In this document: positions 1 to 8,805 of the stretch, piece by piece
Numbering within the stretch: the first letter of the stretch is position 1
How the letters are laid out: every line of letters begins with the position of its first letter
DNA from: Amycolatopsis sp. NBC_01488
GTDB taxonomy: Bacteria; Actinomycetota; Actinomycetes; Mycobacteriales; Pseudonocardiaceae
Reading direction: 5' to 3'
DNA length: 64,000 bases
NCBI RefSeq assembly: GCF_036227105.1
Contig: NZ_CP109434.1
Coordinates: forward strand, 3,910,001 to 3,974,000
Notes under the pieces: generated by a model
Told to the model about the DNA's origin: nothing
The model's database searches: none
What the model saw: only the letters and a program-made list of their open reading frames with translations
Translations under genes and position numbers: made by a program

Positions 1-14
1 GTCTTGGCAGTCAT
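1..14 (-). CDS. Possible 5' end of a leftward gene (partial)
   Basis: On the minus strand an ATG at 14-12 opens a frame that runs off the window after four codons (M-T-A-K). A GAGG stretch sits about 9 bases upstream of it. Nothing can be said about the product; the call rests only on the start codon and the weak ribosome site. Confidence 0.3.
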
Positions 15-516
15 CGGAGGTTCCTCTCGGGTCGGTTGTCGATGACCCGAGACTGCGCGGACGCGCTGACGGTCCGCGCACGATCCGCTGACCGTTCGGC
101 CGGAACACCGTGCTCACGGATTGCTCCGGTGGGAATTCCTCGATTCAGCGTCACCCGTTGGAGATTCGCTGTCCCGACTTTGCGACACCCATGATGACAC
201 CCGATCGGGATGAGTCATAAGGTGCACGCACACTTACGGCGCGTGCCAATGCAGATGCGTCGGCACGTGCATGTAACAGCGGTGTGTGCTGGTTCGAACC
301 CCATAGGGACGTGTCAATGCGAAAGTCGGGTAGTTGTCCGAAAGGCGGGTTCGATGCCGGGTGGGCTGGCATAGTTGCCGTGCACCCAAGGGGTGACTAC
401 CTCCTCAGCGGCTTCGGATGTCGCTCCGGGATGGAATACTTGCGGGGATTGCGACGGTCTGTGGATGTCGGTGCCGTATTCGACGGTCTCGGATCCACAA
501 GCCGGGGAGCGAGCTG
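15..516. other. Long intergenic region before the NB-ARC gene
   Basis: I find no convincing gene in these 500 bases; the short open frames lack ribosome sites and family resemblance. The one structure near the downstream gene is a direct repeat of CGACGGTCT at 452-460 and 481-489, 29 bases apart, which could be a regulator site for the NB-ARC gene starting at 517. An 8-bp palindrome GCACGTGC lies at 263-270. Confidence 0.5.
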
Positions 517-2613
517 ATGAGCGCTGACGGGAGACAGGACGCCGCGCTGGCCACCGGCAGTTCTGGCGCCACGTGGTTCCCGGCCGACGATGTCGATTCC
601 GCGGCGCTCGGTCCGGACGTACCCCGGCAATTGCCACCGCCGCCCCCGGTGTTCGTCAACCGGTTGCGGGAACTCGAGCACCTGACCGAACGGCTGCGAG
701 ATCCGGCCAGCCGGACGAGGGCGCCGATCGTGGTCTTCAGCGGCCTCGCCGGCGTCGGCAAGAGCGCGATTGCGCTGACCTGGGCCCATCGCCATCGCGA
801 TCTCTTCCCGGACGGTCAGCTGTACGCCGACCTGACCGCGTACCGCCGGCCCGGCGGCGTGGAAATGACCGAGGTGCTCGGAGCCTTCCTCCGCGCACTT
901 GGTGTGCGTGAGGAATTCATCCCCCTTTCGTATCCGGAGCGCTCCGCACTGTTCCGCAGCCGCACACGCGGCCGGAAAGTGTTGGTGATGCTGGACAACT
1001 CGGACGCGGCGGCCCAGGTGCGACCGGTGATCCCGGGTTCCCCGGACAGCGCGCTCCTCGTGACGAGCAGGCGCCGGCTGGGTGGTCTAGTCATGGACGG
1101 GGCGGACTTCGTGGAACTGCCGCCCTTGTCGATCGCGGACGGCACTTCACTCGTGCGGACGATCCTCCCCGGCGTACCCGACGCGGACGACGAAAAAGCG
1201 ATCGGCGCGCTCACGGAATTGTGCGGCGGTCTGCCGATCGCGTTGTGCATAGCCGGCGCCCGCCTGGCCGAACGACGAAGCTGGACGGTGGCCCGCCTGG
1301 TGCGGTACCTGTCCGACGACCGGCTCGGTCGCCTTACGGTGGAAGGGGACGGCGCTGTGGGTCGGGTTTTCGATGCCGCGTACGAAGATCTTCCCGAGCC
1401 GGCGCGCCGGCTCTACCGCAGGCTCGGTCTGTTGCCGGGCGCCGAGTTCGAGCTGGGTGCGGCGGCCGCCGTCGCCTCGCTGACGCTTCCGGAAGCCGAC
1501 GACCTGACGGGAACACTGGCCACTTCGTCGCTGCTGGAGGAACTCGAGCCGGAGCGCTTCCGGTTCCATGAACTCGTCCGGTTGCACGCCAGGAAAATGG
1601 CGGAGAAGGACGACAGCGCGGCCGAACGTGACAAGGCGACCCGGGCTTTCGCCGACTGGTATCTGCTGGGCGCGGCGGCGGCGGATCACGCGGTATTGGG
1701 CGAAGGTCGCTGGCGGATCGCGCGCCTGCCCGTGGAACGGTGGTCCCGGCCGTTCGATTCCGCGTCGGCCCTGCGCTGGCTGGAACGAGAGCGGACGAAC
1801 CTGCTCGTCGTGGTGCGCACCGCGTGGCAGGCCGAATGGTACGAAACCGTTTGGCAGTTGTGCGAAGCGTTGTGGGCGCTCTACCACAGCCACAAGAATC
1901 ACGTGGACTGGCTGGCCGCGCACCAACTCGGCCGCGCTGCCGCGCAGAGGTGCGGGGATCGTCAGGCCGAAGTGCGGATGTGCAACCAAAGTGCGCGGGC
2001 ACACATCGAGCTGGGGGAATTCGCCGCCGCGGCAGATCTCTTGGAATCCGCGGCGGAGATCGCGGAGGGTGACGCCCGGTCCGAGGCGGTGCTCGCCGAG
2101 TCCTTCGGTCTGCTGCACCGGGAACAACGTCGCTACGCCGAGGCGGAGCAGATGCTGCGGCGGGCGCGCGACCTCAACCGGGCGGCGGGCAGTGCCCGCG
2201 GCGTCGCGCTCCAGAGCTACCAGCTCGGGGATGTCCTCGTGCTGGCGGGACGGACCGAGGACGGGCTCAAGGAACTGACCGGCGCGCTGGCCGCGGCGGG
2301 GGAGATCGACGACGAACTCACCGCCGCGCGGGTGCGCATCGCGCTCGGTCGGGCCTACGACGAGCTGCGCCGCGATCGGGACGCGATCGACGTGCTCGAC
2401 GCGGCGGTCGAGATCACGCGACGGCGTGGTCAGCCGGTCAAAGAGGCGCAGGCACTGGAAGTCCTCGTCCGGATAGCCCGGCGGGACAACGATGTCGAGC
2501 GGTTCCGGGTATCGGCGGGCCGGCTGGCGCGGCTCTACGACGAGGCGGGCAGCCCGCGCGGCACGACGATCCGCGACTGGCTGAACGGCCGCACGGACGC
2601 CGCGGACGACTGA
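517..2613 (+). CDS. STAND NTPase: NB-ARC domain with C-terminal TPR repeats
   Basis: The 698-residue protein has a P-loop GLAGVGKS at about residues 76-83, a Walker B VLVMLDN near 155, and the GLPIAL motif that ends NB-ARC modules. Helical TPR-like repeats fill roughly residues 440-690. It resembles the ATPase and TPR parts of AfsR-type regulators but lacks their N-terminal SARP DNA-binding domain. NB-ARC/TPR proteins act as nucleotide-driven switches that sense a ligand and pass on a signal; the ligand here is unknown. The start at 517 is chosen because GGGGAG lies 7 bases upstream, whereas the longer frame from 418 has no such site and an unlike Cys/Arg-rich extension. It converges on the next gene with 3 bases between stops. 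Confidence 0.85.
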   Translation: MSADGRQDAALATGSSGATWFPADDVDSAALGPDVPRQLPPPPPVFVNRLRELEHLTERLRDPASRTRAPIVVFSGLAGVGKSAIALTWAHRHRDLFPDGQLYADLTAYRRPGGVEMTEVLGAFLRALGVREEFIPLSYPERSALFRSRTRGRKVLVMLDNSDAAAQVRPVIPGSPDSALLVTSRRRLGGLVMDGADFVELPPLSIADGTSLVRTILPGVPDADDEKAIGALTELCGGLPIALCIAGARLAERRSWTVARLVRYLSDDRLGRLTVEGDGAVGRVFDAAYEDLPEPARRLYRRLGLLPGAEFELGAAAAVASLTLPEADDLTGTLATSSLLEELEPERFRFHELVRLHARKMAEKDDSAAERDKATRAFADWYLLGAAAADHAVLGEGRWRIARLPVERWSRPFDSASALRWLERERTNLLVVVRTAWQAEWYETVWQLCEALWALYHSHKNHVDWLAAHQLGRAAAQRCGDRQAEVRMCNQSARAHIELGEFAAAADLLESAAEIAEGDARSEAVLAESFGLLHREQRRYAEAEQMLRRARDLNRAAGSARGVALQSYQLGDVLVLAGRTEDGLKELTGALAAAGEIDDELTAARVRIALGRAYDELRRDRDAIDVLDAAVEITRRRGQPVKEAQALEVLVRIARRDNDVERFRVSAGRLARLYDEAGSPRGTTIRDWLNGRTDAADD

Positions 2614-2616
2614 CGG

Positions 2617-4284
2617 TCAGCCTCGTCGCCGGATCAGGATCCGCTCGCTGAGCCGGCCGCCGACGTCGGTCCTGAGCCGGAGTGCACCGGGCACTGGCTG
2701 TTGTGCGCGCCGCCACGCGAAAGCGGCGATCGACGTGGTCGACACGTCTTCGTCCGCTGTGGACAGCTCAACGCCGTCGTGGAACCGCAGGATGCAGCCG
2801 TCCGAAGTCCGGACGGCGACCAGCGCGGCACCCGGGGAGTACGCGTTGACGTCGGCGAACCAAGCGCCGAGGTCTTCGGGGACCTCCTCGCCGATCACGA
2901 TTTCAGCGTCGCTGTAGGTGTCCGGGTCCACCTCGAGGTCCGTGACGACGTAGAACAGCGGGTCCGTGCTCCGCCGGTCCGTCGGCAGGAGCGGGTACCG
3001 CCGGACGGCGACCGTGCCGCAGGTCGTCTCCGCCTCGACCAGGTCGGCCGAGACAGCGAACGCCGTCGGCGGCGTCCCGGGGAGCGGCCGCGGACTGTCG
3101 ATCGCCCTCAAGCGGGGAGCCGCGTCGGGCGGTCGGCGGCCCATCGCCTCGTAGAGTACGCGTTGCAGAGTTTTGCGCGCCTGGCCGCGGTTGGCGAACA
3201 TCAGGTCGACCACGGGCCGCAGCAGCGCGGGATCGTAGTGCTCGATTGCGCGCACCACCTGCGGCTCCATGGGGGCGTCCAGGTCCAGGGGGACAGCCTT
3301 CGCGCACAGTTCGGCGGTCGGCGACCCCGGGATGAGCTCTTGCCGGCCGTCGGCGGCGAGCAGGAACGGGACATCGAGCGTGGCGCCGTAGAACGACACC
3401 GAGCCATGGTCGCCGAGCACGACGTCGGCGGCCATGATGACCGCCTCCCAGCTGCTCTGGTGCGGGACCAGGAGGAGCCCGCTGCCGAGTTCGTCGCGTA
3501 GGCAGTGCTCAACGGCGAAGGGGCTTTCGCCGCGCCAGATGTTCGGGTGCAGCACCAACGCGACGCGGTACTCGTCCATAGGCAGGGAGCCGAGCAGCCG
3601 GCGGGCGAGGCCGCCGTGCCGGCCCCAAAGCGAGTACGGGCCCCAGGTCGAGGAAACGACGACCAGGCGCTGACCGCAGGACAGGCCGAGCTCCCGCCGG
3701 AACTTCTCGCGCCAACGCCGGCCGCCGCACATCCGGTCGAGCACCGGATCGCCGAGCACCACGCCCAGGTGAGCGACCTCCGGGCACGTCCGGCGGAGCC
3801 ACTCCAACTGCGCCGGGTGGGACAGCAGGACCCGGGCGACGGCCGGCCGTCCGTCGGCTCCCAGCAGCTGGCTCCGCGCCAGCCCGGTGGGGACCGAGTC
3901 CCCGACCCCGGTGATCCGGTGCAAGTCCCGGTTGTGCCCGGCGCCGTGAGGCATCACGACCGCGGGGCCACGCAGCTCCGCGAACCGCGCGCTGGCATGC
4001 GCAGCGAGGATCACGTCGAACTCGATCTCGAGGGCTTCGTCCCAGCCGATCACTGTCGCGCCGCGGTCGGTGAGGTCCTCGATCAGCCCGTCGGCCCACT
4101 GCGAGCCGGGCTCCATCACGAACACGATCTCCACCGTGTCGGTGCCGAGGTCCTGGAGGACCCTCAACAGCCGGTTTGCCGCCGCGAAGCTGCGCACCGG
4201 CGCGCCGAGCCGGAAATCCGCACGTCTCGTGCGTTTGGGTGGCACTTCACCCGACCAGGGCGGCTCACGCCTACGTTCTGTCAC
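2617..4284 (-). CDS. GT-B-like protein related to CDP-glycerol glycerophosphotransferases
   Basis: The 555-residue protein resembles actinomycete proteins often mislabelled 'translation initiation factor 2'. PHGAGHN at residues 112-118 and a late GDHGSVSFYG segment near 300 match the layout of the CDP-glycerol glycerophosphotransferase fold (PHG early, then a D-x-S-S loop). There is no signal peptide or membrane segment, so it is probably cytoplasmic. The last 150 residues are a separate domain I do not recognise. The start is a GTG with little ribosome-site support, so it could lie further in. It is divergent from the XRE regulator across an inverted repeat at 4317-4345, which suggests shared control. 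The substrate is unknown. Confidence 0.6.
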   Translation of the reverse strand: MTERRREPPWSGEVPPKRTRRADFRLGAPVRSFAAANRLLRVLQDLGTDTVEIVFVMEPGSQWADGLIEDLTDRGATVIGWDEALEIEFDVILAAHASARFAELRGPAVVMPHGAGHNRDLHRITGVGDSVPTGLARSQLLGADGRPAVARVLLSHPAQLEWLRRTCPEVAHLGVVLGDPVLDRMCGGRRWREKFRRELGLSCGQRLVVVSSTWGPYSLWGRHGGLARRLLGSLPMDEYRVALVLHPNIWRGESPFAVEHCLRDELGSGLLLVPHQSSWEAVIMAADVVLGDHGSVSFYGATLDVPFLLAADGRQELIPGSPTAELCAKAVPLDLDAPMEPQVVRAIEHYDPALLRPVVDLMFANRGQARKTLQRVLYEAMGRRPPDAAPRLRAIDSPRPLPGTPPTAFAVSADLVEAETTCGTVAVRRYPLLPTDRRSTDPLFYVVTDLEVDPDTYSDAEIVIGEEVPEDLGAWFADVNAYSPGAALVAVRTSDGCILRFHDGVELSTADEDVSTTSIAAFAWRRAQQPVPGALRLRTDVGGRLSERILIRRRG

Positions 4285-4316
4285 TCTTGTGGCTGCCGAT
4301 CCTGCCTGCCTGCCGT

Positions 4317-4345
4317 TTGATACCGAGCAGTAGGTGCGGTATCAA
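4317..4345. promoter_or_regulatory. Inverted repeat between divergent genes (candidate operator)
   Basis: Perfect 9-base arms TTGATACCG and CGGTATCAA are separated by 11 bases. The element sits midway between the starts of the GT-B-like gene and the XRE regulator, so autoregulation by the XRE protein is the simplest reading. Confidence 0.5.
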
Positions 4346-4419
4346 TAGTCAGTGGCAGAACGCCACGTGGCAGATCGTACCTCGCTGATCGGGACATGGC
4401 GAGGAGTGAGGACGGCGTC

Positions 4420-5256
4420 ATGGCCACCGAGCAGAACCCGCTCGCCCAGCAGAGACGGTTGCGCGGCGAGCTACGCCAGGCGCGGGCGCACGCCGGCCTC
4501 ACCCAGCGGAGTGTCGCCGAGCAACTCGACTGGTCGACGTCGAAGGTGATCAGGATCGAGACCGGCGCTGTCGGAGTGTCCACCACAGACCTGCGCGCGC
4601 TGCTCCAGCTGTACGGGGTGATCGATCCGGGCCGGGTCGCGGAGCTGGTCGAAGTGGCCAAGGCCGCGCGTCGGAAAGCCTGGTGGGACGACTACCGCGA
4701 CGAGTTCAACGCCAAGCTCGTCAACTTTGTCGCCAGCGAGGCCGGTGCGTCCGGCATCCGGCACTTCCAGTCACTGATCGTTCCCGGTGCGCTCCAGATC
4801 GCCGACTACGCCAGGGCAGTCCTGACGGCATTCCGGTCCGATCCCGACCGCATCGACCGGGCCGTCCGGATGCGGCTGACGCGGCAGGAGGGGATCGTCG
4901 CCGACGGCGGTCCGTCGGCTACGTTCCTGCTCGACGAATCGGTCCTCCGCCGCCAGGTGGGCACCCCGCAGATCATGCGGGCCCAGCTCGAGCACCTCCG
5001 GGACCTGGACCGGCTGGGTCACGTCTCGATCAAGGTGGTGCCCTTCGCCGCGGGCGTCCGCGACGGGATGCAGGTGTCGTTCACGATCTTCGAGTTCGAC
5101 GACGGTCCGGAGCACATCGTCTACCTGAACCAGCCGGGTGAGCTGGTCATCGTCAAAAACGACCCCGACGAGGTCTGCCACTACATCGAATTGTTCGCCG
5201 AACTCGACGAACGTGCATCTGCACTGGCAGAATTCCCGGGAGCTGAACCACAATGA
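4420..5256 (+). CDS. XRE-family regulator with Scr1-type DUF5753 domain
   Basis: An N-terminal helix-turn-helix (residues about 10-65, with AGLTQRSVAEQL and STSKVIRIETG) is followed by the DUF5753 sensor domain, recognisable from IPGALQIADYARAVL-like text and the end motif VYLNQPGE. This is the usual 278-residue architecture of actinomycete Scr1-type regulators, which pair with a small DUF397 protein; the pair is described as toxin/antitoxin-like or as a development regulator (BldB/WhiJ type). That partner lies 160 bases downstream. The ATG at 4420 has GAGGA 7 bases upstream; an ATG at 4396 is possible but has no spaced ribosome site. Confidence 0.88.
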   Translation: MATEQNPLAQQRRLRGELRQARAHAGLTQRSVAEQLDWSTSKVIRIETGAVGVSTTDLRALLQLYGVIDPGRVAELVEVAKAARRKAWWDDYRDEFNAKLVNFVASEAGASGIRHFQSLIVPGALQIADYARAVLTAFRSDPDRIDRAVRMRLTRQEGIVADGGPSATFLLDESVLRRQVGTPQIMRAQLEHLRDLDRLGHVSIKVVPFAAGVRDGMQVSFTIFEFDDGPEHIVYLNQPGELVIVKNDPDEVCHYIELFAELDERASALAEFPGAEPQ

Positions 5257-5415
5257 GCTGGTAAGAGGTTGTCATCTTCTCGTCCCGTCATCTTGTCGGC
5301 CCAATGACGGGCTACTCTGTGTGTTGTTGACCGGAAATTGTCCACTTTTCTTCGCCGGAGCCGGGTGCGCGGGTCCGCTATCCTCGATCTGTTCGCGGAA
5401 CCTGAGGGGGTTGCG

Positions 5416-5631
5416 GTGCAACGAAGCACGGCTCGGCCTGCGGTGGTCGACGATCATGGTCGCGGGTGGCGGAAGAGTTCGCGGTGCGATGACCAGCACA
5501 TCGACTGTGTGGAACTGGCGGTCGGCGAAGAATCGGTGCACCTCCGGGAAACGGGAAATCGAACCGGGGGTGAGCTGATCATTTCCGGTCGTTCCTGGTG
5601 TGCCTTTGTCGCCCAGCAGAAGGAACTTTAA
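5416..5631 (+). CDS. DUF397 small protein, partner of the XRE regulator
   Basis: The 71-residue product has the DUF397 pattern: WRKSSRCDD, then CVELA, then a closing SGRSWCAFV segment. In actinomycetes these proteins are encoded next to DUF5753 regulators and act as their antagonist or co-factor. The start is taken as GTG 5416 because GAGGGGG ends 5 bases before it; the longer frame from 5338 adds an unrelated Arg-rich extension. The upstream gap 5257-5415 holds TTGTCCACT (5339-5347), one base away from a DnaA box, probably by chance. Confidence 0.8.
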   Translation: MQRSTARPAVVDDHGRGWRKSSRCDDQHIDCVELAVGEESVHLRETGNRTGGELIISGRSWCAFVAQQKEL

Positions 5632-5760
5632 TTCCTTGGGCGCGAGAATGGTGTAGAAAAGGCATCGACGATGGGGGCCGGCCGGCGGCGGTCGTCGCTC
5701 GGCAGGCCGTTTTCACCGCTCGGCCGGTGGTGTCCGGTTCGAGTGGCTAGCATGACGCGC

Positions 5761-6414
5761 GTGGACCGCTCCACCGCAGACCGGATCCCGCAAGACGGCG
5801 AAGACGCCGCCGTCGAGGCGCGCATCCTCAACGCCGCCGCGCACCTCATCGCCGACGAGGGGTTCGGCAGGCTGAAGATCGGGGCCGTCTGCGCCCGGTC
5901 CGGCTACGCGCGGTCCGTCGTCTTCCAGCACTTCGGCGACAAGGACGGGCTCGGGCAGCGGCTGGTCGAGTACGCCGTCGAGGAGTTCACCACCGCCTAC
6001 AGCGAGGCCGTCGCGGCCCGGACCGGCGGGGCCACCGCGACGCCGATGGACATGCTGCGCGCGCTGCTCGACATCATCTTCGAGCTGATCCGCACGATGC
6101 CGACGCTCAACCACGCCTTCCTGGCGCTCTGGGGCGACGCCGCGGCGGAGTACTCGGCGCTGCGCGGCGCGCTGACCGAGGCCGACCGCCGGTTCCGGTT
6201 CGCCATCGCCCAGACCCTGGCCAGCGGCGTCGCGGACGGCTCGATCACCGGCGTCCGTGACGCGGACGCGTACGCGGGGGCGTTGCTGGCGCAGCTGCGC
6301 GGGATCTCGATGCAGGCCCTGATCGACCCCGACGGCGTCGACCTGCGCGGGATCCGCACGGAGCTGGAGCGCGGCATCGACCGGCTCTCGTCGAGCTTCC
6401 GCGGCGGCCTTTAG
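5761..6414 (+). CDS. TetR-family transcriptional regulator
   Basis: The 217-residue protein opens with a TetR helix-turn-helix (ARILNAAAHLIADEGFGRL, then SGYARSVVFQHFGDKDGL) and has the usual all-helical ligand domain. The start is taken as GTG 5761: a TAGCAT box at 5748-5753 ends exactly 7 bases before it, the layout of a leaderless transcript. ATG 5752 lies in the same frame but inside that box. It overlaps the convergent YggT gene by 4 bases, the two stops sharing TTAG. The target genes are not evident; it could act on itself or on the nearby hydrolase. Confidence 0.85.
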   Translation: MDRSTADRIPQDGEDAAVEARILNAAAHLIADEGFGRLKIGAVCARSGYARSVVFQHFGDKDGLGQRLVEYAVEEFTTAYSEAVAARTGGATATPMDMLRALLDIIFELIRTMPTLNHAFLALWGDAAAEYSALRGALTEADRRFRFAIAQTLASGVADGSITGVRDADAYAGALLAQLRGISMQALIDPDGVDLRGIRTELERGIDRLSSSFRGGL

Positions 6415-6686
6415 AGTGCGTAGACGATTCCGCGCAGGACGATCACCCCGATGAAGACCAGCGTGAAGGCGAGATCGAGCGAAATCCCGCCGATCCGCAC
6501 CGGCCGCACGACCCGCCGCACCGGTCCGATCACCGGCTCGGTGGCCGCGTAGGCCAGGCCCCGCGCCCGCCGCGCCCACGGCGGGCTGTCGGCCAGCATG
6601 CCGACCCAGTCCAGCACCATCCGCGCGATCAGCACGAGCAGGTACAGGCTCAGCGCGAAGCCGAGCAGCGTCCCCAAGGCACCCAT
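6411..6686 (-). CDS. YggT-family membrane protein
   Basis: The 91-residue protein has two hydrophobic segments (about residues 3-25 and 68-88) around a basic loop containing TEPVIGPVRRVV, the YggT signature. YggT proteins are small inner-membrane proteins of unclear function, often near cell-division genes in actinobacteria. GGAGGAGG lies 4 bases upstream of the ATG at 6686, so the longer in-frame extension to 6752 is not used. It shares its last bases with the convergent TetR gene. Confidence 0.8.
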   Translation of the reverse strand: MGALGTLLGFALSLYLLVLIARMVLDWVGMLADSPPWARRARGLAYAATEPVIGPVRRVVRPVRIGGISLDLAFTLVFIGVIVLRGIVYAL

Positions 6687-6748
6687 GGTTCCTCCTCCGT
6701 CCCCCTGAGAACGCGCCGGTGGGGCGGGAAGTGCCAGTTCTGTCCGGT

Positions 6749-7660
6749 TCACAGGATTTCGACAGGATCGGCCCAGCGGCGGATGGCGAACCGGCTGCCG
6801 TCGCGCTGGACTTCGACGGCGCCGGGGCCGCCGAAGTGCGCGGGCACGAAGAGTTCGTGTTCGTCCGCGGCGCGCTCGAGCACGCGGCGCCGGGTGACGG
6901 CGGCCTGCTTCTCGTCTTCGCAGAAACAGCTGCTGTGCTGCGGTGCGAGGATCTGGACCGGACTGTGCAGCAGGTCCCCGACGAACACGGCGCGGTCGCC
7001 GCCGGAGGCCAGGCGGACGACGGACGAGCCGGGGGTGTGGCCGGGAGCGGGCTCCAGGGTCAGGTTACGGTCGATGCGGTGGCTGCCCTCCCACAGCACG
7101 GCCTTCCCCAGCACGGGCGCGATGCTGTCGGCGTAGACGAGCAGGCTGCCTTCCCGGCGCAGCTGGTCGTGCTCGGTGCGCGGAGTGGGTCGCCGGTGGG
7201 CGTTGCGCGGGTCGAAGTACGTCTGGTCGGCGCGGGGGATCAGGTAGGTGGCGTTGGGGAACGTCGGCACCCATTCACCGTTGCGCAGCACGGTGTTCCA
7301 GCCGACGTGGTCGTAGTGGACGTGGGTGTTGACGACGACGTCGACGTCTTCGGGCCGCACGCCGGCGTCGGCGAGCCGGTCGAGGAAGCTCGTGGACAGG
7401 TGGTCGAACAGCGGGATCTGCGGACGGTCCCGGTCGTTGCCGACCCCGGTGTCGACGAGGACGACCCGGCCTTCGCTGCGGAGCACCCAGGTCTGGACCG
7501 TGCCGCGGTAGCCGCCGGTCTCGGGGTTCCAGTGGTCGGGCGCGAGCCAGCCGGCGTTGTCCTGCCAGACCTCGGGCGGGCTGGGGACGATGGTCCGCGC
7601 GGGAGCGATCTCACCCTGCCACTCGAGGACCTTCACGACTTCGACGTCACCGATGTGCAT
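6749..7660 (-). CDS. MBL-fold metallo-hydrolase
   Basis: The metallo-beta-lactamase signature THVHYDHVGWN lies in the middle of the 303-residue protein, followed by PGHTPGSS and FVGDLLHSP that complete the metal site, and a late AHFGG. Such proteins hydrolyse lactones, thioesters or similar bonds with two metal ions; the EVWQD...W start resembles quorum-lactonase-like members, but the substrate cannot be read from sequence. No signal peptide is seen. GGAGG sits 2 bases before the ATG at 7660. It is divergent from an AraC regulator 88 bases away, which may control it. Confidence 0.82.
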   Translation of the reverse strand: MHIGDVEVVKVLEWQGEIAPARTIVPSPPEVWQDNAGWLAPDHWNPETGGYRGTVQTWVLRSEGRVVLVDTGVGNDRDRPQIPLFDHLSTSFLDRLADAGVRPEDVDVVVNTHVHYDHVGWNTVLRNGEWVPTFPNATYLIPRADQTYFDPRNAHRRPTPRTEHDQLRREGSLLVYADSIAPVLGKAVLWEGSHRIDRNLTLEPAPGHTPGSSVVRLASGGDRAVFVGDLLHSPVQILAPQHSSCFCEDEKQAAVTRRRVLERAADEHELFVPAHFGGPGAVEVQRDGSRFAIRRWADPVEIL

Positions 7661-7736
7661 GCCTCCACTCTGACGGTCACAGCTGAGCATTTCCATGCGC
7701 GAAGTTCTCTTTCCGATGCGTGAGCGTCTCATTGTC

Positions 7737-7742
7737 TACAGT
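7737..7742 (+). promoter_or_regulatory. -10 box of a leaderless transcript (AraC gene)
   Basis: TACAGT ends 6 bases before the GTG at 7749, placing transcription start at the start codon. No good -35 is visible. Confidence 0.45.
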
Positions 7743-7748
7743 CGTGGT

Positions 7749-8627
7749 GTGGACCTGCTGAGTGACGCGATCGCCGCGGTGCGGATCGGGCAGCCGACGT
7801 CGAACCGGCTGCGCGCGGGCGCGGAGTGGTGCTACCGCTTCGCGCCGTACGAGGGCGCCGGCTTCCACGTGCTGTTGAGAGGCACCGGCTGGCTGATCCC
7901 GTCCGCGGGCGAGCCGGTACCCCTGGGCGCGGGCGACGCGGTCCTGGTCCCGCACGGCAGCGCGCACACGCTGTCGTCCCGGCCGGACGCGTCCGGCGCG
8001 GTGCCGTTCGAGACGGCGACAGCCGACCCGGACGGCCGCACGGAGTTCCTGTGCGGCAAGTACCGCCTGTCCCGGGCGCGTCGCCACCCGGTGCTGGCGA
8101 GCCTCCCGGAGGTGGTGCACATTCCCGCCCAGGTCGGCGGCGCATCGGAACTCCGGTCGGCGATCGACCTCCTGGGCACGGAGGTGACCACGCGCCGCCC
8201 GGGCTCGTCGACGGTCCTCACCGGATTGCTGGACTTGCTGCTGGTGTACCTGCTCCGGGCGTGGCTGGCGGGAAACCCGGGCACGGGCTGGCCCGAGGCG
8301 TTGCGCGACCCGCCGATCGCGGCGGCGCTGGAGGCTCTGCACGCGAACCCCGAGGCACCGTGGCGCATCGAGGACCTGGCCTCCCGGGTGGGCTTGTCCC
8401 GGGCCACGCTGTCCCGCAGGTTCACGGCATTGACCGGCCACTCACCGATGGCGTACCTGACGTGGTGGCGCCTGACGACGGCGGCGAGGTTGCTGCAGGA
8501 CACCGACCTCCCACTGCCCGCGATCGCCACCAAGGTCGGTTACGGCTCACCGTTCGCGTTCTCCCACGCGTTCAAGCGCCAGTTCGCCGTCGCCCCGGGC
8601 ACCTACCGCGGCGGCGGTCCTCGCTGA
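7749..8627 (+). CDS. AraC-family transcriptional regulator with cupin domain
   Basis: The 292-residue protein has an N-terminal cupin-type sensor (residues about 1-170; GWLIPSAGEPVPLGAGDAV) and a C-terminal double helix-turn-helix (WRIEDLASRVGLSRATLSRRF, then IATKVGYGSPFAFSHAFKR). It ends in the usual APGTYR. The family commonly controls a neighbouring oxidoreductase or hydrolase; here the divergent MBL-fold gene is the natural target. Start GTG 7749 is chosen from the -10 box TACAGT just upstream; upstream ATGs at 7695 and 7716 would place that promoter inside the gene. Confidence 0.83.
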   Translation: MDLLSDAIAAVRIGQPTSNRLRAGAEWCYRFAPYEGAGFHVLLRGTGWLIPSAGEPVPLGAGDAVLVPHGSAHTLSSRPDASGAVPFETATADPDGRTEFLCGKYRLSRARRHPVLASLPEVVHIPAQVGGASELRSAIDLLGTEVTTRRPGSSTVLTGLLDLLLVYLLRAWLAGNPGTGWPEALRDPPIAAALEALHANPEAPWRIEDLASRVGLSRATLSRRFTALTGHSPMAYLTWWRLTTAARLLQDTDLPLPAIATKVGYGSPFAFSHAFKRQFAVAPGTYRGGGPR

Positions 8628-8805
8628 CACGATCCGTTTTCGCAGCTTGCCGACTTGTCCGCAGCCGAAGAAATGATCTACGTGGTTGCTTCTATCGTGC
8701 GCAAACAACTGTTCTAGTGATTCGACTGGAAGGTTAGTGCGACTTCGTGACCTGACATCGCTACCATGGTCGGTCTGTCCCCATAGTGAGGCGGAGGGGC
8801 TTGCC

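Noticed and set aside
291..302. GGTTCGAACCCC resembling a tRNA T-loop, possible att remnant
   Set aside because: Only 8 bases match the T arm of the tRNA-Arg gene and no stem or acceptor arm can be drawn around it.
5339..5347. TTGTCCACT as a third DnaA box
   Set aside because: It has one mismatch, stands alone, and lies in an ordinary gap before the DUF397 gene.
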